64,000 nt of DNA from Elizabethkingia sp. YR214 (lineage in GTDB: Bacteria > Bacteroidota > Bacteroidia > Flavobacteriales > Weeksellaceae). A program made the position numbers and the translations under genes. The stretch lies in contig NZ_QBUH01000005.1 in assembly GCF_003058195.1 (NCBI RefSeq), positions 372,001 through 436,000 of the forward strand. Reading direction: 5' to 3'. The notes below the pieces were generated by a model, which worked only from the letters and a program-made list of their open reading frames with translations, had not been told where the DNA came from and searched no databases. Within the stretch, counting starts at the first letter, position 1. Each line of letters starts with the position of its first letter. Positions 1-8,971 of this stretch are shown here, piece by piece.

Positions 1-1301
1 TATACTTTAGGTAGCCTTAGGTCACCACCAATAGCAATTGGTTCGGTATCCGGACTTCCCTGATAGTAGTCAAAATAGTTGGTAGACGTAGGTGTCATAA
101 TAGCCTTATGACCAGTCTTTGCAGCATGTATTCCACCTTCAATACCTGTCCAGCTCATCACCGTTGCATTTGGTGCAAGGCCTCCTTCCAGAATTTCATC
201 CCAGCCAATAATTTGTTTTCCCTTAGAGTTAATATATTTCTCCATACGGGTTATAAAATAACTTTGAAGGTGAAGTTCGTCTTTCAAATCCAGTTTCTTG
301 ATTAGATCCTGAGCAAACTTACTTTCCTTCCAACGTTTTTTCGGAGCTTCGTCTCCACCGATATGAATATATTGGTACGGGAATAGTGGAATAACCTCAT
401 CCAGTACACCTTCTAAAAACTTAAAAGTTTCCTCTTTAGGGCAGAAAATATCCTCCATCACTCCCCAGGTCTTTCCAACTTTAAACGGTCCTTCCGTACA
501 TGCCAGATTAGGATAAGCTGCTAAAGCTGCCTGAGCATGTCCCGGCATTTCTATTTCCGGAATGACATCGATATGAAGCTTCTTTGCATAGGCAACAACA
601 TCTTTAACCTGCTCTTGTGTATAGAAACCCCCGTATCTTTTATCATCGAACTTCATGTCAGTATAACGGCCAACCTGTGAACCATCTCTCCATGCGCCAA
701 CTTCTGTAAGTTTAGGATATTTTTTTATTTCAATTCTCCAGCCCTGGTCATCGGTAAGATGCCAGTGGAATTTATTGTATTTATAAGCCGCAAGATAATC
801 CAGATAATTTTTAACTTCATCTGCATTGAAGAAATGACGGCTTACATCCAGCATCATTCCTCTGTAAGCAAATTTTGGATAATCTTCAATCTCTAAGTAA
901 GGAATCTTCAGATCATCTTTATGCTCTTCCACAAGCTGCAAAAGGGTTTGTACACCATAAAATAATCCCTGATTATCGTATCCGGCAATATTAATCCCTT
1001 TATCATTTATGGTTAATGTATAGTATCCTTCCTTCTGTTTTGCATCTTTTTTCAGAAGTGTAAAAGTTACATTAGCTTTTGGAGATAGTTTATAGTCTTG
1101 TCCGGTAATACTTTTCAGTTGTTTCTGTAAGTATACTGCCTCCGGAATAGCTTTGGAAGACTGTATGGAAATATTATTAAAATTATAGGCAGATTGCTGA
1201 ACTGTTATTTTCTGGGGTTTGGGAATAATTGAGTTTTGCCCGTATGCTGCTGTCCCCATAGATAAAGCAGCCAACAGGACCATGGAATTTAGTTTTTTCA
1301 T
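1..1301 (-). CDS. beta-N-acetylhexosaminidase, GH20 family (3' part beyond window)
   Basis: Secreted or periplasmic exo-hydrolase that should remove terminal GlcNAc/GalNAc from glycans. The 433 codons inside the window start at the ATG at 1299-1301 with a signal peptide (MKKLNSMVLLAALSMGTAAYGQ). An N-terminal GH20b-like domain follows, then the (beta/alpha)8 catalytic domain. The hallmark HIGGDE is present; the substrate-assisted catalytic Asp-Glu pair is D317/E318. Further family motifs are HWHLTDDQGWR, PEIEMPGH and IIGWDEI. The C-terminal end lies left of position 1, so completeness cannot be judged. An acyltransferase and a GH123 enzyme follow upstream of it, which suggests an amino-sugar glycan locus. 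The family call is firm; the exact substrate is inference. Confidence 0.93.
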   Translation of the reverse strand, partial: MKKLNSMVLLAALSMGTAAYGQNSIIPKPQKITVQQSAYNFNNISIQSSKAIPEAVYLQKQLKSITGQDYKLSPKANVTFTLLKKDAKQKEGYYTLTINDKGINIAGYDNQGLFYGVQTLLQLVEEHKDDLKIPYLEIEDYPKFAYRGMMLDVSRHFFNADEVKNYLDYLAAYKYNKFHWHLTDDQGWRIEIKKYPKLTEVGAWRDGSQVGRYTDMKFDDKRYGGFYTQEQVKDVVAYAKKLHIDVIPEIEMPGHAQAALAAYPNLACTEGPFKVGKTWGVMEDIFCPKEETFKFLEGVLDEVIPLFPYQYIHIGGDEAPKKRWKESKFAQDLIKKLDLKDELHLQSYFITRMEKYINSKGKQIIGWDEILEGGLAPNATVMSWTGIEGGIHAAKTGHKAIMTPTSTNYFDYYQGSPDTEPIAIGGDLRLPKV

Positions 1302-1369
1302 GTTACAGATTTTAACCAAAGATAGTTTAATTTTTTTTATTCTTAGTAACGATTAACTCAAGAGTCCGA

Positions 1370-2506
1370 TTACTTCACAAAACGACTTGTTATTTTATTA
1401 GAGCCTAGCAATATTGTCACCCCATAACTTGTTAGAAAGCTTATAATGGCAATACCCAAAATTTTGACAGTTGCAGGGAGAAAATCCAAATGAAGAAATA
1501 CATCTGTAAACGCCTGTACCAGGATAAAATGACAAAGAAAAATACCAAATGTTGCCGATGATATATTTTTCAACATTTTGGATTCTTTGATATTGATTTT
1601 TTGAAAAACAATGAACATCGCAAACGTCATCATTGCGACATTAATATTGCAGAAGTACCATACAATTTCCAGATTGGCATAATTAGCCGGAAAATACTTT
1701 TGGGTAATCAGAAAACCTGCAAAAGTGATTGCAAATCCTGTAATAAACAAAGGTACAGCAACCGAAAGTGTTTTACTCCACGTCCAGTTCAGCGGATATT
1801 TTACCAAATAATAAGCCAGAATAATATAACCTAAAAAGCCGGAAAAGTAGTAAAAAGTTCCAAATTCATTCCAATTGCAAACGCCCCAAATACCTGCATT
1901 ATCATAATTACCTGTATACCCCAGCAAAGGAGCAGCCATCTTGATATATGGCGCAATAAGTGAAACACACCAGAAGGCTAGAAAAATGCGAATATCTTTA
2001 GCTGAAGCAGTATTTAGCCATACTCCTATAATCGGAATAAAAAGATAAACACCTATTAGCATATAAAGATACCACAAGGGTGTTGTGTCATAATTAAAAT
2101 TAAAAACTGATGTTCCTATCTTTTTTAGTGTAGCCTGCCATGTAAAATTAGAAAGATCAATAACCACACTGTTACTTGCCTTTATATAATTAAGATACAG
2201 GAAGAACAGCAAAGGCAAAACAACGGACCAGAAGATTAAAGGAATTACAATACGTCCGATTCTTTTTTTGTAAAATGTAGACAAATCTGTCGTTACGGGA
2301 AATAAGAGAATTCCGGACATCATTGCAAAAAGCGGAACACATGGCCTTACAAGGCTTCCCCAGAAAACTCCGGTATGAAAGCTGAAACTGTTATCAAAAG
2401 ATCCGACAAAAGCATCGCAACTGTGTGAAATAATTACCATAAAGCACACAACAATGCGCAGCAAGTCTATCCAGGGAATATAGACTCGTCCTGTCTGAGT
2501 TTTCAT
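1370..2506 (-). CDS. membrane acyltransferase, acyltransferase-3 family
   Basis: 378-residue integral membrane protein with about ten hydrophobic helices, typical of the acyltransferase-3 family (OafA/NodX/OatA-like). These proteins move acetyl or other acyl groups across the inner membrane onto sugars. The N-terminal helix carries IDLLRIVVCFMVIISHS, matching the family pattern of an Arg in helix 1 and a His at its end. There is no C-terminal SGNH domain, so any extracytoplasmic transfer would need a partner. It lies 68 bases upstream of the GH20 gene on the same strand and could be co-transcribed with it. The acceptor is unknown; surface polysaccharide O-acetylation is an inference. Confidence 0.85.
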   Translation of the reverse strand: MKTQTGRVYIPWIDLLRIVVCFMVIISHSCDAFVGSFDNSFSFHTGVFWGSLVRPCVPLFAMMSGILLFPVTTDLSTFYKKRIGRIVIPLIFWSVVLPLLFFLYLNYIKASNSVVIDLSNFTWQATLKKIGTSVFNFNYDTTPLWYLYMLIGVYLFIPIIGVWLNTASAKDIRIFLAFWCVSLIAPYIKMAAPLLGYTGNYDNAGIWGVCNWNEFGTFYYFSGFLGYIILAYYLVKYPLNWTWSKTLSVAVPLFITGFAITFAGFLITQKYFPANYANLEIVWYFCNINVAMMTFAMFIVFQKINIKESKMLKNISSATFGIFLCHFILVQAFTDVFLHLDFLPATVKILGIAIISFLTSYGVTILLGSNKITSRFVK

Positions 2507-2694
2507 ATTTTCGGATTAATTAGTTTTTAAGTCTACTAAAATAAGGAAGAAAAACCAATTTACTATCCTAGTTTATTGTTTATAATTACAATTCGGTAAA
2601 AAAACTCATGTTTCACATTAACTATAAAACAATTTGTTATATAAGACGGTTTTCTATAATTTTATCCGACTAAACCATGATCATTTAATTAATT

Positions 2695-4476
2695 ATGAAT
2701 GAGATAAGATTGTATGCACTTTTTTGTCTGAGTGCTCTTGCAGGGTTTTCCAATATGACACCTGCCCAACAGACAGAATGGAACAAAGGCCAGACCTTTA
2801 CAGAAGCCTCTATGAAAACAAAGAATGCTGAAGAAACCTGGAAAGGTATTTCCTCTGGTTTGCACAGTTCTTTTGTGAGTATTGATAAACGTTACAGTAA
2901 AGATCAGGCTCCTGTCATGATAAAGAACAATACTATATCCTTAAAAGGATGGAGAGGAGAACGTTTATCTGCTCAGGTATTACTATGGACAACTGATCCT
3001 ATTTCAGATATCAAAGTACAGGTATCCGATTTCACCTCTAAAAACGGAAAGAAAACAGCGCCTTCAGGCTATGCCAGATTCGAACGTTATGTTATAACAG
3101 ATGAATTTGGTCCCGGATGTGGATGGAGAAAGCCCCAGGATTTCAGCGCATCTTTATCTCCGGATATGCTGGATGACCTTACATCATTTAGTATAGGAAA
3201 AAAAGAAGCGAGACCTGTATGGATTACAATAACAATCCCAAAAAATGTAGAAAAAGGTACTTATAATGCTAACGTACAGATCACTTCTCCTACTACAAAA
3301 CAACAGAAACTCGACATATCCCTGGATGTTATCGACATGGTTCTTCCGGAACCTTCTAAATGGACATTCCATCTTGACCAATGGCAACATCCTTCAGCTG
3401 TAGCTCGTGTTAACAATGTACCAGCCTGGAGCGATGAACACTTCAAAGCCCTAAAGCCACAAATGCAGATGTTGGCTAATTTGGGTCAGAAAGTAATCAC
3501 CACTACTCTAAATAAAGATCCATGGCATGTTCAGACCCAGGACCCTTATGAAGATATGATTATCTGGACAAAGGAAAAAAATGGAAGCTGGTCTTATGAT
3601 TATACCGTATTTGATAAATGGGTTTCCTTCATGATGGATCTGGGTGTCAAAAAAATGATCAACTGCTACTCTATTGTTCCGTGGAATAACGAAATCCATT
3701 ATAAAGATGCTGCTACAGGTAAATTTGTTGATGTTATAGCCAAACCGGGTACGGACGAATTTGTAAAAATTTGGGAACCTTTTCTCAAAGATTTCGTAAA
3801 GCACCAAAAGAAAAAAGGCTGGCTGGAAATCACCAATATAGCTTTGGACGAAAGAGACAAGAATGAAATGGGAGCAGCCTTTGCACTTATAAAAAAAGTA
3901 GCACCCGCTTTGGGCGTTTCTTATGCAGACAATCAGCAAACCTTCAAACGTTATCCTGATAGCAAAGACGTAAGTACAGCTGTACAACATCCATTATCAT
4001 CTCAGGATTTAAAAGATCGAAATTCCAGAGGACTGAATACAACTTTCTATGTTTATTGTGGCAATAATTTCCCTAACCAGTTTACATTCTCGGACCCCGC
4101 AGAATCTACCTATATGGGTTGGTATGCAATGGCTGCAGGATATAATGGTGCATTGCGTTGGGCTTTCAATTCCTGGGTAGAAAATCCATTGGTAGACTCA
4201 AGATTTAGAACATGGCCTGCCGGAGACACGTATATTGTGTATCCACAAGCCAGAGGATCTATCCGCTACGAGCGATTACTAGAAGGCATACAGGATTATG
4301 AAAAAATATCGATTGTAAAAAAGCTTTTAAAAGCAAAGAAAGATACAGGAAATCTCAATGCACTGGATTTAGCTATCAGTAAACTCAATAATGACAAACG
4401 GCATGATGGCTGGAATCAGGATCTGAATACAGCTAAAGAGCTACTGAACAAGATCTCTAAATCGTTAACTAAGTAA
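2695..4476 (+). CDS. secreted GH123-type glycosidase (DUF4091 domain), probable beta-N-acetylgalactosaminidase
   Basis: 593 residues with an N-terminal signal peptide (about 1-25), an N-terminal beta-sandwich (roughly 45-210, GH123 N-like) and a TIM-barrel of the DUF4091/GH123 type. The catalytic Asp-Glu pair of GH123 is visible in NIALDERD as D385/E386. In this family the Glu is the acid/base and the Asp assists the substrate N-acetyl group. C-terminal motifs GWYAMAAGYNGALRWAFNSW and ARGSIRYERLLEGIQDYE are also typical. GH123 enzymes release GalNAc from glycosphingolipids or mucin-like glycans. It is divergent to the acyltransferase and 0.2 kb away. Family good; substrate inferred. Confidence 0.82.
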   Translation: MNEIRLYALFCLSALAGFSNMTPAQQTEWNKGQTFTEASMKTKNAEETWKGISSGLHSSFVSIDKRYSKDQAPVMIKNNTISLKGWRGERLSAQVLLWTTDPISDIKVQVSDFTSKNGKKTAPSGYARFERYVITDEFGPGCGWRKPQDFSASLSPDMLDDLTSFSIGKKEARPVWITITIPKNVEKGTYNANVQITSPTTKQQKLDISLDVIDMVLPEPSKWTFHLDQWQHPSAVARVNNVPAWSDEHFKALKPQMQMLANLGQKVITTTLNKDPWHVQTQDPYEDMIIWTKEKNGSWSYDYTVFDKWVSFMMDLGVKKMINCYSIVPWNNEIHYKDAATGKFVDVIAKPGTDEFVKIWEPFLKDFVKHQKKKGWLEITNIALDERDKNEMGAAFALIKKVAPALGVSYADNQQTFKRYPDSKDVSTAVQHPLSSQDLKDRNSRGLNTTFYVYCGNNFPNQFTFSDPAESTYMGWYAMAAGYNGALRWAFNSWVENPLVDSRFRTWPAGDTYIVYPQARGSIRYERLLEGIQDYEKISIVKKLLKAKKDTGNLNALDLAISKLNNDKRHDGWNQDLNTAKELLNKISKSLTK

Positions 4477-4482
4477 ATTACT

Positions 4483-4545
4483 AACTGCAAAAGGTTCAAA
4501 TGTCTTTTCTGAAAATACAGAACTTTTTTTGAGCCTTTTGCGGTT
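4483..4545 (+). terminator. long stem-loop between convergent genes
   Basis: An 18-bp stem (4483-4500 with 4528-4545, two G-T wobbles) encloses a 27-nt loop that itself holds a small TCTG/CAGA hairpin. It lies just after the GH123 stop codon and before a convergent gene. It lacks a strong U-tract on the plus strand, so it may be a weak terminator or an mRNA 3' stabiliser. Confidence 0.5.
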
Positions 4546-4607
4546 TATAAAATTTTATACTCAATTTTTTTATTTCTTGGGCAGCCAGGAACAAAAAACA
4601 GATTAAA

Positions 4608-5039
4608 TTATCTAAGTAATACTGAATAACGAGGTATTAATCCGTATGATGTGGTTTGTTTAAAAACAATAGTATCTTCCCCGTCTACATTTAGCCTTCC
4701 TTCTGCTACAACAGAACCTTTCTTGTCTTTGAATTTGATATACGCCACACCTCCTTTCACATATCCATTAACAGACCAGGTTAGCTTTTTTGCTTTTTTC
4801 CCAAAAGTACTGTAATTAGCTACTCCCTCTATATTAGTTCCTTTTTGTAAAATATCAAAAGCCAGAACTCCTGTTTTCTCTCCCTCGCTGGAATATTTTC
4901 CTGCAAAACGATCAACCTCCTGCTTAGTACTTGTACCCGACTGTAGATCTCCGGAAAAGATATGCTCAGGTTGCATTTGTGCTTGCAACGTAAAACTAAA
5001 TGAAAGAATAGCAGCAATAGCAAAAAAACTTTTTTTCAT
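4608..5039 (-). CDS. small secreted protein of unknown function
   Basis: 143 residues. The first ~20 (MKKSFFAIAAILSFSFTLQA, then QMQ) form a signal peptide with the usual flavobacterial A-Q cleavage site. The mature part is beta-rich and polar, with repeated pairs such as GVLAFDI, IEGVANYSTFGKKAKK and GVAYIKFKDKKGSVVAEGRL, resembling a small beta-barrel or lipocalin-like layout. I recognise no family. It stands alone, convergent to the GH123 gene and divergent from umuC. No function is proposed. Confidence 0.7.
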   Translation of the reverse strand: MKKSFFAIAAILSFSFTLQAQMQPEHIFSGDLQSGTSTKQEVDRFAGKYSSEGEKTGVLAFDILQKGTNIEGVANYSTFGKKAKKLTWSVNGYVKGGVAYIKFKDKKGSVVAEGRLNVDGEDTIVFKQTTSYGLIPRYSVLLR

Positions 5040-5288
5040 ATTATATATTTATGTAATTAAGAATAGATATTTATAATTATAAAATTACAAATTAATCATT
5101 AAGATCAATACTGTACCCAAATAATATTTTTTAGTATCCAGTACAGATTATCATTCAGGAATTGCATTAATTATATCACACAAAAATTCCTTATCAAAAG
5201 ACAATTTTTCATTCAGAATACCTATCGGTTTTTATCCACAACTTTATTTTTATTTTGTTTTTTCGAGTTAACTTGCACAAAAATTTTC

Positions 5289-6560
5289 ATGTTTGCTCTG
5301 GTCGACTGCAACAATTTCTTTGTAAGCTGCGAACGGGCGCTGGACAGCGATCTGATCGACAAACCTGTTGTGGTACTTTCCAACAACGATGGCTGTGTTA
5401 TATCCAGAAGCGAGGAAGCAAAAGCACTGGGCATACCCATGTGTGCTCCAACTTTTAAATATGAAAAATTCTTTCAGGAAAATAATGTAGTAAGCCTCTC
5501 TGCGAAGTTCGAATTATACAATTTCAGAAGCCAGCATGTAATGGATATCATAAAGAAATATGCTCCTGAAGTAGAAGTTTACAGCATAGACGAGGCCTTC
5601 CTCAATCTTTCAGGTTTTAAATACATCAATATTGCAGACCACTGTATAAAACTAAAACAGGATGTAATGAACACTGAAGGTATCCCTGTAAGTGTAGGCA
5701 TCGCTCCAACCAAGACTTTAGCTAAAATCGCCAACAGAATTGCCAAGAAAAATCCGGCTAAATTTGAAGGACTCTTTATTCTGGAAAAGTCAGAAGATAT
5801 AGAAAAAGCTCTTAAATGGCTGAATATAGAAGATGTATGGGGAATTGGCCGCAGATTGGGTGCCCGTATGAAAGATGCCGGCATTTATAAAGCTTATGAT
5901 CTTCTGGGCAAACCGGAACCATGGATACGCAAGGAAATGGGTATAAATGGTATTCGCCTTGTAAATGAACTAAAAGGTATCCCGCAATTGGAAACCTCTA
6001 ATACTTCCGGCAAGAAATCTATTGCTGTTACCCGAAGTTTTATGGAAATGGTGACTACCAAAGAAGAATTACAGGAACGCATTTGTTCATTTGCTTTTTC
6101 AGCAGGTGAGAAACTTCGCAAACAAAAGAGTTGCTGCAAAGCACTTACTGTATTTGTAGGTACCAACCGATTCCGAAAAGATCTTCCGGAATATAAAAAT
6201 GCTATTTCATTTCATTTCCAAAATCCTGTAAGCTCCTCAATAGATCTTGCTAAAATTGCGGCAAAGCTTCTGGACGAAATATTTATTGAAGGCTATCATT
6301 ACAAAAGAGCTGGTGTATGGATTAATGATTTTGTTCCGGAAGACGAAAGACTCATAAGCCTTTTTGAAGAAGACCACTTCGACAGGCACAAAAATATTAT
6401 GGAAGCTATGGACAAGCTTAATCGCCGCTACGGAAAGGATAAAATTCGTCTTGGAAATCTGGATTTCAAAAGTAATTATGGTAGAAAGAAGCTTTCCGCC
6501 AACTATGAAGATTTCTTAAAAAACAACACTCTACCCGAAGCTGATTACAGGTTCCAATAA
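5289..6560 (+). CDS. umuC: Y-family DNA polymerase, UmuC-like subunit of Pol V
   Basis: 423 residues; error-prone translesion polymerase catalytic subunit. The palm carries the N-terminal metal-binding segment LVDCNNFFVSCER and the SIDEAF motif (D101, E102). The steric-gate region, helix-hairpin-helix (WGIGRRLGARM) and little-finger domain follow. The C-terminal NRRYGKDKIRLG stretch is typical of UmuC rather than DinB. The ATG at 5289 is directly followed by conserved sequence. UmuC normally needs UmuD', and no umuD is adjacent here; it may be elsewhere or missing. SOS control cannot be inferred because no operator was recognised. Confidence 0.93.
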   Translation: MFALVDCNNFFVSCERALDSDLIDKPVVVLSNNDGCVISRSEEAKALGIPMCAPTFKYEKFFQENNVVSLSAKFELYNFRSQHVMDIIKKYAPEVEVYSIDEAFLNLSGFKYINIADHCIKLKQDVMNTEGIPVSVGIAPTKTLAKIANRIAKKNPAKFEGLFILEKSEDIEKALKWLNIEDVWGIGRRLGARMKDAGIYKAYDLLGKPEPWIRKEMGINGIRLVNELKGIPQLETSNTSGKKSIAVTRSFMEMVTTKEELQERICSFAFSAGEKLRKQKSCCKALTVFVGTNRFRKDLPEYKNAISFHFQNPVSSSIDLAKIAAKLLDEIFIEGYHYKRAGVWINDFVPEDERLISLFEEDHFDRHKNIMEAMDKLNRRYGKDKIRLGNLDFKSNYGRKKLSANYEDFLKNNTLPEADYRFQ

Positions 6561-6585
6561 GAACAAATGTTAAATTTCACACAAC

Positions 6586-6606
6586 ACCCCTAAAAAAAAT
6601 AGGGGT
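6586..6606. promoter_or_regulatory. perfect inverted repeat upstream of the glutamine synthetase promoter
   Basis: ACCCCTA (6586-6592), seven A-rich bases, then TAGGGGT (6600-6606). The dyad is centred about 48 bases before the start site predicted from the -7 box at 6633-6640. It has no downstream U-tract, so a dimeric regulator operator is likelier than a umuC terminator. The binding protein is unknown. Confidence 0.5.
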
Positions 6607-6632
6607 ATTGCTATTTTATTTCAAAAAATATT

Positions 6633-6640
6633 TAAATTTG
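6633..6640 (+). promoter_or_regulatory. -7 promoter box of type III glutamine synthetase
   Basis: TAAATTTG, an exact match to the Bacteroidota -7 consensus TAnnTTTG, lies 21 bases before the ATG at 6662. A TTG occurs at 6608-6610 as a possible -33 element. The box places transcription start inside the upstream extension of the open frame, supporting the start at 6662. Confidence 0.6.
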
Positions 6641-6661
6641 CACCACTTAACCAACACAACA

Positions 6662-8860
6662 ATGTCAACATTAAGATTTAAAGCCTTAGCTGAACTTCCT
6701 TTCAGAAATTACAGACAAGACAATTTCGTAGAAGTTCCCGGAAAACTTTCAGAACTATTCTGTTCTAATGTATTCTCAGAATACACCATGAGAGAATATC
6801 TTACCAAAGAAGCATTCAACTCTATTATGGATGCTATAAAAAAAGGATCACAGATACAGCGTCATATTGCAGATCAAGTTGCTGTTGCAATGAAAGACTG
6901 GGCTATGTCTAAAGGTGTTACACATTATACACACTGGTTTCAGCCATTAACTGGTTCTACTGCCGAAAAACACGATTCATTCTTTACTCCGATTGAAGGA
7001 GACAGAGCTATCGAACGTTTCAATGGCGGAATGCTTATCCAACAGGAACCAGATGCTTCATCTTTCCCTAACGGAGGAATCAGAAATACTTTTGAGGCAA
7101 GAGGATATACTGCATGGGATCCAACATCTCCTGCATTTATTATGGGAACTACACTTTGTATTCCTTCTATCTTTATTTCCTATACAGGAGAAACGTTAGA
7201 TTACAAAACCCCTCTATTAAGAGCTCTAAGTGCTGTTGATGAAGCTGCAACTGATGTATGTAAAGCTTATTTTGATAAAAACGTAACGAAAGTTATGCCT
7301 ACCCTAGGCTGGGAACAGGAATATTTCCTTGTAGACTCAGCTTTATATATTTCCCGTCCGGACCTTGTACTAACAGGAAAAACTCTTTTAGGACACTCTC
7401 CGGCAAAAGGACAACAGCTAGACGACCATTATTTCGGTTCTATCCCTACAAGGGTAATGAACTTTATGAAAGAGTTGGAAATTGAATGTATGAAACTGGG
7501 GATTCCTGTAACTACACGTCACAATGAGGTTGCTCCTAACCAGTTTGAGCTTGCTCCAATGTTCGAGGAAGTAAACGTAGCTGTTGACCACAACTCTTTA
7601 TTAATGGATGTTATGGCAAGAGTTGCACACAAGCACCATTTCCACATTTTGTTCCACGAAAAACCATTCGCTGGTGTAAACGGAAGTGGAAAGCACAACA
7701 ACTGGAGTCTTGCTACGGATACAGGTGAAAACCTTCTAAGTCCGGGTAAAAATCCTAAGAAAAACTTACAGTTCCTTACATTCTTTGTAAACAGTCTGAA
7801 AGCTGTTCACGATTATGCAGACTTATTAAGAGCAAGTATTGCTTCTGCAAGCAACGATCACAGACTAGGTGCAAATGAAGCTCCTCCAGCTATTATCTCT
7901 GCATTTATCGGAACCCAGCTATTCTCTGTTCTTGAAGAACTGGAAAAAGTAACTGATGGAAAATTATCTCCTGAAGAGAAAACTGAATTAAAACTAAACG
8001 TTGTCGGAAAAATTCCTGAAATCCTTCTGGATAACACCGACAGAAACAGAACTTCACCATTTGCTTTCACTGGAAACAAATTTGAAATTCGTGCTGTAGG
8101 ATCTTCTGCAAACTGTGCAGAGCCAATGACTGTAATGAATGCTATCGCTGCTAAGCAGCTAAAAGTATTCAAAGCAGAAGTAGATGCTTTAATTGAAAAA
8201 GGACTGAAGAAGGATGAAGCAATCTTCAACGTTCTTAGAGAATATATCAAGCAATTGAAAAACATCCTTTTCGAAGGTGACGGTTATTCCGATGACTGGG
8301 CTAAAGAAGCAAAAAAGAGAGGTCTTAATAACTTAAAGACTACTCCTGAGGCTCTTAAACAAGAAATGGATAAGAAATTTGCGGATCTTTATGAAGAGTT
8401 AGGCATCTTCTCTCACAGAGAATTTGAAGCAAGAAACGAAATTAAATTCGAAAAATACTCTACAGTTATCGATATTGAAGCGAGAGTATTGGCTGATATT
8501 GCAAGAAACCACATTATCCCTGCTGCACTTAATTATCAGAACAGATTAATTGAGAACGTTAAAGGATTAAAGGAAATATTTGGTGACAAAGAATTCCAGA
8601 ATTTAGCAAAAGAGCAAATCAGTCTTATTACTCAGATTTCTGCAAATGTTTCTAACATCAAAATTGGTGTAGACAACTTATTAACAGAAAAAGAGAAAGC
8701 TAAGAACACAAAAGATAGCCATAAGCAGGCAGAAGCATACTGCAACAAAGTAAAACCTTTATTCGAAATTATCAGAGAAGCTTCTGATTCATTAGAAATG
8801 ATGGTTGATGATGAACTTTGGCCATTAACTAAATACAGAGAACTTTTGTTCACCCGTTAA
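6662..8860 (+). CDS. glnN: glutamine synthetase type III
   Basis: 732 residues; forms glutamine from glutamate, ammonia and ATP. The large GSIII class is common in Bacteroidota and cyanobacteria. Seen: N-terminal GSIII-specific region (MSTLRFKALAELPFRNYRQD), the conserved RHNEVAPNQFELAP and HHFHILFHEKPFAGVNGSGKHN regions, NRTSPFAFTGNKFE and SSANCAEPMTVMNAI, and a long helical C-terminal extension with coiled-coil character. An in-frame ATG at 6608 would add 18 residues, but it lies upstream of the -7 box; 6662 matches the family N-terminus and is chosen. Monocistronic, with an inverted repeat upstream and a strong terminator downstream. Nitrogen control is inferred. Confidence 0.96.
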   Translation: MSTLRFKALAELPFRNYRQDNFVEVPGKLSELFCSNVFSEYTMREYLTKEAFNSIMDAIKKGSQIQRHIADQVAVAMKDWAMSKGVTHYTHWFQPLTGSTAEKHDSFFTPIEGDRAIERFNGGMLIQQEPDASSFPNGGIRNTFEARGYTAWDPTSPAFIMGTTLCIPSIFISYTGETLDYKTPLLRALSAVDEAATDVCKAYFDKNVTKVMPTLGWEQEYFLVDSALYISRPDLVLTGKTLLGHSPAKGQQLDDHYFGSIPTRVMNFMKELEIECMKLGIPVTTRHNEVAPNQFELAPMFEEVNVAVDHNSLLMDVMARVAHKHHFHILFHEKPFAGVNGSGKHNNWSLATDTGENLLSPGKNPKKNLQFLTFFVNSLKAVHDYADLLRASIASASNDHRLGANEAPPAIISAFIGTQLFSVLEELEKVTDGKLSPEEKTELKLNVVGKIPEILLDNTDRNRTSPFAFTGNKFEIRAVGSSANCAEPMTVMNAIAAKQLKVFKAEVDALIEKGLKKDEAIFNVLREYIKQLKNILFEGDGYSDDWAKEAKKRGLNNLKTTPEALKQEMDKKFADLYEELGIFSHREFEARNEIKFEKYSTVIDIEARVLADIARNHIIPAALNYQNRLIENVKGLKEIFGDKEFQNLAKEQISLITQISANVSNIKIGVDNLLTEKEKAKNTKDSHKQAEAYCNKVKPLFEIIREASDSLEMMVDDELWPLTKYRELLFTR

Positions 8861-8886
8861 TACACCAATTAACATCTATATAGAGG

Positions 8887-8920
8887 AAACAGACTGCTGC
8901 TGGCAGTCTGTTTTTTGTTT
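8887..8920 (+). terminator. intrinsic terminator of glnN
   Basis: 11-bp perfect stem (AAACAGACTGC with GCAGTCTGTTT, 8887-8897/8903-8913), 5-nt loop, then a T-rich tract. It starts 26 bases after the glnN stop codon. Confidence 0.88.
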
Positions 8921-8971
8921 ATATTAATTATTTTCGTACCCCTACAGGTTTTAGCAATTTATAGTGGTATC

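Noticed and set aside
3508-3990. 160-codon minus-strand frame inside the GH123 gene
   Set aside because: Antisense shadow of a well-supported glycosidase; Phe/Tyr-rich composition typical of reverse-strand reading.
5232-5240. Perfect DnaA box TTATCCACA upstream of umuC
   Set aside because: A single copy with no cluster, AT-rich unwinding repeats or dnaA/dnaN neighbours; one match by chance is expected at this scale.
6608-6661. 54-base upstream extension of glnN from ATG 6608
   Set aside because: It lies upstream of and across the -7 box, and the added residues are unlike the family N-terminus.
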